DNA of 64,000 nt from Diphasiastrum complanatum. Taxonomy: Eukaryota > Streptophyta > Lycopodiopsida > Lycopodiales > Lycopodiaceae. Shown one piece after another: positions 25,101 to 37,100 of this stretch. Where the stretch lies: NCBI GenBank assembly GCA_029204225.1, contig CM055112.1, forward strand, positions 45,472,632 to 45,536,631, in the 5' to 3' direction. The translations under genes were made by a program, and so were the position numbers. How positions within the stretch are numbered: the first letter of the stretch is position 1; every line of letters begins with the position of its first letter. Under the pieces are notes generated by a model that searched no databases, was not told where the DNA came from, and saw nothing but the letters and a program-made list of their open reading frames with translations.

Positions 25101-28100
25101 GCTGCTATCCTCTAGGTTGAAGTTTAGCATAGCGAACATCACGGACCAGTCAAGTAATTGGTTCAGTGGGATGTTAGGCCTATTGATGAGGCCACTTGGG
25201 TCCATTGAGGTTTTCGCTCGCAAAATATCGCTGCAGGACAGCACTTGTTGCCAATATTAATTCTCAAATTTGACATCCTTAGTGTGGGCCCTGGGCACAG
25301 CATCATTTGCATCCATGTCCATCAACATTATTTCATATTACTAAACTACCCAAATTGAGGACAATCTTTTTGGCCTATTAAAGACCGATTGACAATGCCC
25401 TACTTTGTAGGATATAAATAGGTGCTACAGCATTCATTTGGCAGCTTATGATCTTGGTTCTTATATAAGATCTTTGTAGGAACATCAACGGCTCTCTTTG
25501 TATGGAGTCAACTGTTAATAGTGATTGATTTTCATTCACTGTTCTCTGCAGAAGACAGCTAATTATTCATTCCTTTACCAGTCACTTTTCCCTTGATGTT
25601 ATGCTAGATCTGTGATTGATTTTATAACATAGGACGAAAAAGGTTCACTTTAATTGTGCATCAAGGAGACAATCAGCTGAAAAGAGAAATCATAGAGTTA
25701 AACTCCTTTTTCATGTATCAACATTGAGAAGGGAGGGTGATTGTTTAGGACCTTATATCTTATGGGGGCAGAGTTTTAGCACTCATTTGCTTTGTTCAAC
25801 ATTTCAGCTCTACAAGGCAATAGGCTTCAATATTTGTGATCTTTGTATCAAGAAAGGAGATCAAAAGATAGCAGGACCACATTAGACTAATGTAGTCACT
25901 TTTGAAGGAATCCCACTGAGTAAAGTGAAATAAATGCATCCAATTGGGCATATAGACTGGTTACTATTTCAATAGACATACATTGATGATCCTTGACATG
26001 ACAACAGAGACACAAAAACTTCAACTATATAAAGTTGACACCACAAATTTTTTAACCATCGACTCATTTATGAAATAGTCTAGACCAAATGCTATGATCT
26101 CCCACTCACATCATCAATGCCCAAGAGTAGATGCATGTCACATGCACAAACATACATCCATATTAGCTTTCATACCTTTATACAAAGACCACTATGTAGG
26201 AAGTATGATTTTGTAGATGTGACTTCACATACACTGATCATACAATGTCTATACATGGAGACTTGGATCAAACATGGGGCAAATCAAAAGCTTACTGATA
26301 ATCACAATACAAAAGTACAACACCTGAAATGGTGCTAGAGTTTCTCAAAACTAAAACTTGTGACAAGTCAATTGGGTTGTTACTAGCACATCAAGGTGGG
26401 AAATATAATACTCTAGTGTAGATATTTATAGTAAATCAATTTGCATATGGCAAAAATACCTAGCTTTTGACTTTTACTCAAATACATGGTACTCACTACA
26501 CTTAGATTTCTATCTCTGATGAAATCGAATACTTGTAAATAAGTTAGTTTGCAAAAATCGAATAGTCCAGGGTCGAAATAGAATTTCGATTCTCAAGGTT
26601 GAAACATAATTTCGATCCACGACCTCAAAATGTCAAAAGCGGACCACTGTAGCAAAGGATCAAACAAGGTTTCGATTTCAGGGACGAAATACAAACTGTG
26701 AAACACTGTAGCAGAGCGGAATGCGAAGTTATTTTCTGAGGATTGGAGCTAGTGCCAGCACAAACATTAGGGCATTAATGCACAACTATATATATATGTA
26801 ATTCATCAGTTACATTTGATTGATGATGATAATGTTGTTCTTGTAATAAACTATTTAGTGAGTTAGGATCACGATCTGTTAAGATCAAAATAAGTAAAGA
26901 TGCAGTAGCAGTAGCTAAACTGTTTAACAAACTATTCATGTCTGATATTATTTGAATAATGCAAAAGTGCATTGCCCAGTTCCAATTACTATTTTTGTTT
27001 CCTTTATGATCCATGTTCTGAGCAGATGTATGATCTTTCCTGAAGTCTAAATCAGCTTTCAATTTCACAATTTCAAAACATTATATCATGGCTATTTCAA
27101 AACAGGTAGATGTGTTGACAAAGTGTAGCACATTTATTGTTTTCCAACATGGTATTAGAGCTATGTTACAGAATTCAGATCAGACCCTGATTTGAATAAG
27201 AGCATTCATTGTCACAAGAATTTATTTGTTTGATTTCTATCTTTATAATACTGCGCAATTTTGCTCAAATCATTTGTCTACTCATAGTTTCAGATTGGGG
27301 ATTCATTGGTTTTGATTTCCATCAAGACAGTACCATTCAGGTCCATTCTACAACTTACTCATTGTAAGTCTATTTTACAATGGAGTCGACATGATGGTGA
27401 TAATTATTATATTTGGAAGTTCAAGATAGTTATTTGACTAGCCAAAGAGTCATGGGATGTCGTTGAAGGCATGGAGCTTCAACCTTTTATTGAGGAAACT
27501 GCAATTACAAGATGGAGGCAAAAAGGCTTTTGCACTCATAACTCTCAATATCAAAGATTCTCGGATCAGTCATATCAGGTCAGTTACAACCTCCAAGGAA
27601 GAATGGGATATTTAAACACACTATGAAATGAGAGAGGTGACTTCCAAGCTTCATTTGACAAAGAAATTTTTCTCATTCAAAATGACTGGTGTCTCCATAT
27701 GCCTAAAAGCATTTAACCAATGGGCTTATATATCAATAACTCATCAAGTAGATACCTTGCATTCATACTTGCCCGTTCCGGAACGGAACACACTCCGAAA
27801 AGTGGCCAAATTTTTTTTGTAATTATTCGAAAAAAAATAATTATGTAGTACCACGTTCCGACCCAGTACATTCCAGAATGTACAGTACGTTCCGACTGAT
27901 TTGGGTCGTAATGGGTTTATAAGGCACAAATCAATCTGCCAAAACGAGGACCTCATATGTGGTTATCAATAATCCCTGGAATATATCCAACCAATGGGCT
28001 TATAGATTGATTACTTGTTGAGTGATGCCTTACAGTGCATAGATTAAGCTACCACAACAAGGACTTCATATCTGAGTTGCAGCGGATCGCGATCTGCTGG

Positions 28101-31100
28101 AAAAACGATCCGGATCGTGCGATCCGGGCGATCCGGATCGCCAGCGATCCGGGACCAGAAACTCTGTCCCGGATCGCAAAGAAATCTGCAAATTTTTTTT
28201 TTTATTGTGGAGCGATCCCCACAGCTAGTTGCAATAAATGACCAATGAATAGCAACAGAAATACTGAAGCAGATACAAATGAAATGATTAGCCAATGTTA
28301 TATCTGCAAAAACAATTTGCTTCAGTATCTGATTGAAGTGACTAGCAGATATTGGGGATTAACTATCTGAAATCAAGCAATAGAATTGCTCTTTTGAAAT
28401 CCTTTCACATGATACCCATATTGGCAGGTTTGAAAGAAAAAAAAAAATTTGCGTTCCGGGAAACCCTAATGGGAAATCCCAGATCACGATCCAGAACGCG
28501 TTCCGGATCGCGTTCCAGATCACGGCCTGCATCTTTGCTTCATATATTGTTGTCAATATCTCCAAATCCCTAAAATACATGTAAACAATGATTTGGTAGA
28601 GTACACCAAAATTGCCAATTTTACAAGGAAATGAGCATCATTCTAGATTTGACATACAAATGACATAAACATTGAAAATTAAAATCGAATTTCACCATCT
28701 GGTTCAAAAGTTATAAAAGGCAAGCATTTACAATTGTAACTTGTTGCACTAGTCTTGGGTAAACCTAGTTTGGCATTTAGTAATGTCATGTTAATTAGAT
28801 GTGGACGTGTTTATGAAAATGCTCATAGAAACTGTCGGTGTTAATTGGCATGTCTAGATGCTGCTGGTAAAAATACCATTCTAAGCATTCTAGTCTGCCA
28901 GCCTCCACCAATCCAGTTGCAGCTTGTCCAAATCATTATTTCATGTCCAAATCTATTAATATTAGCACATCTAATCAGATATTCCAGAAAGTGGACTATT
29001 ATTGTAAATTGACATAGTTTAAACACTAAATACCATAAGTAGAAAATGTGTTCATGAAGAAATGAGGTTCATCCTGATTCCTTATGAATACATTAATCAC
29101 TTTGGAACTCACTGATAAAATCATATTAGTACCACAGAAGATCCATAAGAACACTTGAAACAAATGGGAAAGCATATTACACGTAGATAGAAGCAGTTTG
29201 TTCATAGCACATACTTTAAGCTTGGAGAACATTCGAACACCTTTCGCGACATCAATGAATGCCAGCTTCTGTGGCGTTGTGACAATTACAGCTGCTGTAA
29301 GAGGTACGATCTGCAAAACAAAATCATGCAGAAGCAAATAAAACTTGTACCAATGTTTTATTTTTCATATTTCTGTTTGCTTCTTCAGAGCTCCCATCCA
29401 AGTTCTAGATTAAGGAATTCACCCATCATGGAAAAACAATGGCTTGTTTTCTGGAGGGAATTCAAGAAAGGAAAGAGTGTCTGCTTCTATTGAAGTTTGT
29501 TAGAATCGCATACCTGGCATAACGTGAGCTGTATATCACCAGTGCCTGGAGGAAAATCTACCACCAGATAATCCAAGTCTCCCCTGTCAATTTGCAGACG
29601 TAGATGATCACTCAAGGCAAGACAAAATATGATCGTCAACCTCCAGAGCAACTGCATCATGATACATAATCTTTAATGATCAACAAGTCACAAGCTGAAC
29701 CATACTTGAGACGGCACCAGGAATATAGAAACAACATAGGCAGAATGTAACACTGAGCACCTAATTAGAATGAAGTGATAAACGAAAATCAAATTGAAAC
29801 AAAAATATCAAGAAGGCTAAAATTTTATGTTAGAGCAACAAAGATTTCATTGATGAATATGAAATCAGTGGGAATTATAGTTACCAGGTTGGTGCTAATG
29901 AAGTACCAGTAGAAAAAAAATAGTTATGGGCTGATAATTTGGATGTAACTTTTTAGAGAGAAATCTATATGCCTTCTTATTGAAAACATTTGAAAAAATC
30001 ATGACCGCTACAATTTGGGAAATCAAAGAAGGTTGTTGTAGCAGATTGTCGGCATAAAGTACCATGATATCAAAACAGGAATAAGATAGACACTAAAAAA
30101 AGTCCTAGTCCAATCCAACAATCTCAGTTCCAAGCTCTATTTATATCTTATATGCATCCTCCATAGAAGAAAATTTGAAGTTCTCTTACTTATAAGACCA
30201 AAAAAGCAGCTTGATAGCTTATCTTAGATATTGAATACTTTTAGAATTCTTGACATTTTTGTAGCAAGTTGTAACAAGATGACTACTTCAGTGGAATTTC
30301 GTGATGGTTTTAAATTTGTTATACATTTTGAAAGAGTAGATGTTGGTCGCAAATATCAAGCCCAACGAAAAAAATGGTGAATTGTGTAACTGTCCATGAA
30401 GCCAAGTTAGAGAGGGTTAAGCTACTACAGTATGATGTTCAAAAGACACTCTAGAGTCTAATTTCATTCTCTAAGTTAGCCACAACTTGTAGCTTATATA
30501 ATAAGCAGGAGCATATAACCTCTTATGATGGTACTTTTCAGACGTTTCTTGCTACAATCAGGGAGAAACCAGTAAATTTTAAAATGCTTCAAGATCTTTT
30601 TATTCTATTTTTCCTAGTCAGTTTAGTACGTTTAACCATATGGGACATGACTTTTTCAACTTCATGTTCATGGCAAGGTAATATTGTAGCCGAGTATCTC
30701 TAGTGGGTCATCTAGTAACTTTAGGTTGAAGGATTTTTCAGTTGAATAATTCAGATAAAAAATCTGTACATAAGGAAAAAACACTTAGTTCATGAAGCTA
30801 TCCATCGTATCTTAACCTTTCCCTGTTCTAATTTCCACTTTTCCCAGTATCATATAAAATCCTCTTAATATCTACTGCTGGTTCTTTGGAGTAAACAGAT
30901 CCAAAATAATTGGATCCCAACTAGTATCGTAAAAGCCACAGTATCAACTATTGAGGCTGAAGTTAGCTTCCTTATTTGCATCTTTTTGTAATAAACTTAA
31001 ACAGCATATGTTCGGTTTCAAAAGATTAAACATGATCGAGAACAAAACAACAAAAAAAAAAATCTTGCTGTTATATAGCCCATGCATCATTGTCTTGCCA

Positions 31101-34100
31101 CAAAATATAGTGGGCCTCGTCGATGTGAACACTGATTGAAGTAAATCAAGTATGATCAAATATTCAGTGTATCATAAGCCTTCACATAGATTTTTGGAGG
31201 TTTTGGTTGTCCACCATTAACTGTAAGTTTGAGGCTACATACCTTTGCCAGATCTCAAGCTTGGAAACAACAATCTCAGCATTTGCAAAAAAATGTCTTC
31301 AGAAATTAACATGTACCATCAGAATTCACAAACTACCCAGTCAGAGTAAATCCAGCTTGATTAGCACCAAGCTCGTTATGACATGCTTCAGCCCAAAAAC
31401 TGTTGATCCCTATATTTAGGCATGAACATTTTCTAGAGAAGAGATCCATTCATTCTTATGAAAGAAAACTTCAAACGCAGGAAGTAAAACAAGTAAATTA
31501 ATTATTCACCTCACAGCCATGATGAGAGGTCCCCTTTCTATTTACATGTTAAAAGTTGAATATTTGTTAGCCTTTTTCTTAATGAAGACTATCAAATGAC
31601 TCTGGAGCATCCATCTTCAATCCCGTTTCAGGCAAGACAACTGGAAAAACACTGTGCAATAATAAAAAACAAGAAACAAGTGACCATCCTGACAGGCGAT
31701 AAATTGGTCTGCACAAGTACCAATTTACAATGGCATGTTCTCATATACTAATGCCGTCAAGCAACCATTCAGGTGGTGAACTTCTTAAAAAAAAGCCCAG
31801 TTAGGAGAAGTTTTATTTTTCTAAAAAGCACCTCAAAACACAACTCTAAATAAAGGACAACTGGGACTGTCCATTCTACTTGGCACTCATGCTCTGCACA
31901 TCAAAGAGGCTTTTGTCAATTAAGTCGGTTTTGATAATGTACATGCTGATACAGAGAAGAAGATTGAGATAATGGTAATCCACACAGGTCAAAGGTTTTG
32001 AGTCCACACCGATCATCATCCTGCCCCCCCCTCCCCCTCTCCCCCCCCCCAAAGCCGTGCACGCACACATACACACACACACAAAGGCATTCAACTGCAA
32101 AGAGGTTCAAGAATTAAGGAACACAGGTGATAATCATTAGCACTAGCCCCAAGGAGCCAAAAGCCTTTACATGAACACAGGTCTATGTTCAAAAGCACGA
32201 GCAAATAGCATCCAATGAAGTTAAGAGGAAGGGAAAGATGGTAACAACAAAGAGATTAAGTGAAAGGAACGAGGATAGGAAAATGAAGATCCCAAAAGTT
32301 GTACTATCACCAACCATTCAGTTGTGGTTAGAAGTTGATTGATAACTCCAGAAACCATTGGTCCACGCATAATTGCACTCCCTTGGTCAGCAAAGCCAAA
32401 TGACACCAACTTTACACCAAGATATTCTGTTGGCAGGATGGATTTTGTTTCTGCCACCTGTGCATATAGCCCAGTATGAACATACTTAGCGCAGATCACT
32501 TCATTGAAACAAGTTGATAATCTAGACTTCAGCAAAACCTTACCATTTGTAGCACCCGTTGTTCTGGATTAACCATTGTTGGCAAGCTTGGGCCATAGAT
32601 ATCTGCATCAAATATTCCAACTTTTGCACCCATTCCAGCCAAGGAGTATGCCAAATTCACAGCGACTGTAGATTTCCCCACACCTCCCTGTAGAAAAATC
32701 ACCCAAATGTGTAACACATTACCACCACAATCTTACAATTTGGTGAATGATTTCATCCATTTAGAAGCAAAATGACATCAGACAAATGCCTCGATAATTT
32801 TTAACTCCACACCTTACAGCTTGATACAGCAATGATGCTGGACACTCTCTGTAGGCCTATTGGAACACCATCTGCAATGAGAGGTCTTGACGGTTGTGCC
32901 GATACTGTTACATTGACTTTTGTCACCCATTTAATAGCAGCTACGTTTTCTTTTGCTTGCTGCTCAAACTGCCCATTCCTCCAAGTAGAAATAATTGCTA
33001 AAAGTGAGTGAGTGCATCAGGATACCTACATGGTCTATCTTCTAACATTTTAGTCATAAATCTGGTGCCAAGCAATGGGAATGACGACTAGTATAAAGAG
33101 CTATTATGTAAGAAAGTTAGATTTCATGCCACACAACATAGACTAAGACAGCACTTATTTAGAGACCAGCCCTAAGTTAAATGTTAATGCTGAAAATCTC
33201 AAGAGCCATGTCCCATCTTATAGCAGCACAAAGTAGAAATCACCATGAAACTCCTGGATAAAGCTATGCCCATTACGAAAACATAAGCTAATTTTGCAGA
33301 TATCCACAAAAAATAATAGTTAAAATTTTTGGAATGTATCTTTGTTGCTTCTTTTTCAACTTGAGTATTTAGCAAAAATAAAAAAAACCATTTAATTAGC
33401 CAATCTTGAAGAGCAGTCACCAGTCAATTTGCCTAGTGTGAACAAAAATTTTCAGGTGGCAAAATTCATCTTAAAAAGAGTACACTATAAGGCTACGGCA
33501 GATGCACCAAGCACAAGAAACACAAAGTTAATAAGCCTCTGAAAGTTGCACCAAGATTGAACTTATGAGAATGACAATAATGCTAGTTGAGATCACAATT
33601 GCATTCATCCTGAGCAGCGACTTGTTTTATGTAAGGTCAAACTCACAAGTATTGCAAACAAAAGATACAACCTTTGCTTTGAGAACAAAATATGCTGCCT
33701 TGATTCTTGAATCTGAATAGAACTTGGTAACAGAAGCCAGAAAATCATTGGATTTAGCATCTAATATTTGAATCAGAGACTCTTCAGCATAACGTATTGC
33801 ACGTTTCTATCATTTCTCTTACATCCTTTGTGCCAGATCCATCTGCTATCAAATGGCAATTTGGTAAACCTACAACTGGGTTTTTCTGAATATTTTATCT
33901 GCAAATAATTTAAAAAAAAACCTCAACCCTAGCCCCTTATTCTTTTGGTTTCATCCAGTGCTCAGCAATCTCAATTTTTTAGCTCGACTTTCAATAACAA
34001 ATAAGTTCATTTTCTCATTTAAGTATTCTCTTGAATACTTATTCATTTTTGCACCTCGATTGAAATATTGGAAAACATACTTTTTATCATAAAAAAATTG

Positions 34101-37100
34101 AAACAGCCAAAACTTGCTCCCAAGGTGTCTGACATGTTGGAACTATGCCCATATGACCATAGATACCCGTTCCGTTTCGGAACGCGTATGGAACGGGCAT
34201 TCCGAACACGTTTCGTAATGGAATGTGGCTGTTTTTTTCTCTGGAATGTACATGTACTTTTTCTTTTGCAATTTTTTTTTAAAATAGTGCTATATATAAA
34301 AATCTTAATGGGCCAGTAGAAATCTAAGTTTAACCATAAAAAATTCAGATTCTCGATGAACTTATTAACTACAACTGTAATTCGCCATTAGTTTTTAAAT
34401 CATTTATTTCAGCATCCTTCAAGTTCATCAACATGATTAATTTTGGCACTTTAGCAGCATCAGCAAATAATTTAGAGATTAACTCTTGCTGATCTTCAAT
34501 AAACTAATAATCAGTTTACAAACACTATAATGGCTAGACATAAATGGAAGCCCAGAAACTGTAATAACAAACACTAGCATGATGAAAGTTCAGCGGCACA
34601 TAGGCAGGTCAAATGTAAAGCACTATGGCTCAATATGTCTGCTATCCATGAGCAATGTCAAACATTGTGGATCTACGTCTCCTATGGACTAGCATATGCA
34701 AATGCCAACTGACCGGCCATCAGTAGTGCCGAGGAGATGAGCCCTAAGTCTGGTCAAAGTGCTAGAAAACTCTAGGCCGCAAAAATGACAACACCAACGC
34801 CTAGCATCCAAGCTGCCATAACGGCTTGCCTTGGTGTCAAACCTAATCTACAAGCTTTACCAATGGAAGCCTAAATGTAGCATGAACATGCAATGATCAG
34901 CTCCAAACACGAAACACTGACCTAACATGTTGCCCCTTAACCCTAAACATCCTATCCACATATGTAATTTTTTCGAAAAACTTGAAAAAGATAAAAAAAG
35001 CACCATACGGAAAAAAAACACCGAATGGATAGCTACGGAGATGGCTGAACTTATAATCTTACTCCGCACAATGCTCAAACACTAATGGCAAACACGTTTC
35101 ACTCAAAAAGGATCACGGCAACAAAATCTGTGCACCCCTCCTCCACCTTGGCGGCCGTCCACCAAACCAAATGAGGCGTGGTTTGTGCTTTTATGCAAAA
35201 ACAAGTTTTTTTCCTAATTCCGTACATACGGAACGGAAAGTTCCGAACTAGAAGGTTCGGAACAGGCATCTACGAATATGACTATGGTTTGGGGAGTGCT
35301 AGTAGAGCAAAGAAAGGATAGGACAAACATACAAGGAGTGGAGTTAGTGAACAAGATAGGACAAAGACCGTTAGAAGTTCATGGAGAAAGTGGAAAATGA
35401 GAATCGGGTAGAATAAACCATCTTTCAAGTAGATACATCACAAAGAAGCTTATGAACAAAAGAACTTGTTCATGCTTCATAATTGTGGGCATTGGTCCTC
35501 CAATGTGAATGGTTCTCTGTTGCCCAAATGGTTTGATGAGTGATAGTAGCCATTGTGCTTGTGTTTGGGTCTCCTCCAACTTCAACTTAAGGTCGTGTGT
35601 CCTCGATTGAGTAGAGTCAAGTAGATTGTGTGAATCTCATTTTGCATCTTGAGAATTGAAGCTTTGATGTTTCTTGAAGTCAGTAATGCATGAGTGAATG
35701 AGAAAGAGGGTATGAGAGATCAATAGAGCGCATTTCTAACAAGCGACTTTGGATCTTGGTTTCTGCTCTAGGGGAGTGGATCAAGAACAAATTGCTTAAG
35801 TGGTCAGCATCTAGAAGCTGAAGTCGCAGTGGGAGCGTTGCCAAGAAAGTTGGTATGAAAATTTGTAGTTGGTGGCTGCAAAAGGCAATGATAGTTGAAG
35901 ATCGTAAAGAACAAGCAACAGTTTGTGCCAGCAGTAGGAGCTATATTTTTGAACAAAAAGGGAGGTGATGAGGTTTGGACCCTCATCAGGAGCTCTGGTA
36001 GCTTATGAAGTGGCTACATTGATAGCAAGGAGAAGAGTTGAAAGTTCGAGAGTTCTCTGCAGGCTCAAATTTGAATGTTAAATTGAGGTTTTCAGCAGCA
36101 AGAAGCATTGTAGTGGTGGTTGCAGTCAGCCCTGCTTCAGTGAGAGGCTGGTTCTTGGATTATATGATATAAGTGGAAATGATCCAGCAGCCGACCAGTT
36201 TGTCTAAGCCTGCTCTCTTCAGATGTATCGCATGCTTTTCAAGCACTTATTGAGAGCTTGGTTGTGGCCAGTTTGAAATACATCTACTATGAGTTTGAAC
36301 AAGTTTGGAGCAGAATGACAGGTGCATAAGAAGGCCTGGGACATGGCCTAAAAAGGAAGCCAATCTCAATTGTTCAGCAAAATGATGTCATAATTTTCTT
36401 ATCTGGCCTACACAAGCAATGGTGTTTACATTGGTTCTACAATGTACTGTATTTCTTTCTGAGACATTTGTGATTGTGCCACTTTTTTGCTGATACTTTT
36501 GTCAAAGACGGCTTTTGGCCCATAGTTGCCAAGAATGTATGTGCACCTCTTGGGAAAGAGGGAACACAGGTCTCACCTTCCCCCCAACACAAAAATGTGG
36601 GGAAATGTCTGGACCCCTGCAGGGAAATGCATACCCTCCTATTACCCCACATTCCAAGTTGTTCCCTATCCCACATTCCCCTTGCAGCCAAAGCGCATTA
36701 TTCAAGCAGCTTGAGGTCCAAGCACATCTCCCCCCCTCCCCCCCCCCTCCCTTTCTAAATTCAATGTTTTCCCTCCTAACTCCAAAATGTTTTCCCTAAC
36801 AGCCCAAATATTTTAAACTTCTATGTCTATTATCTATAATTGAGTGCTTGAACTTTGTCCTTAGAGATTACAAAATCAACCTTTAAAATTTAATGCAATG
36901 ACACGTTGTTCCCCAGGGACGATCTGGGCTCAAACGTTCCCTCGTAGTTGGAAAACTCACCAATGCCGAGCAGTAACCTGGAGAAAGGGCTTTTCAACCA
37001 CCTCTGGCTGGGTTACAATGACTTCAACAATGTTGGTTGCTTCAAGTAGTGTTCATTCTATTTTGCTGCCAATCCAGAGGTTTATTATGATGTTTTATTT

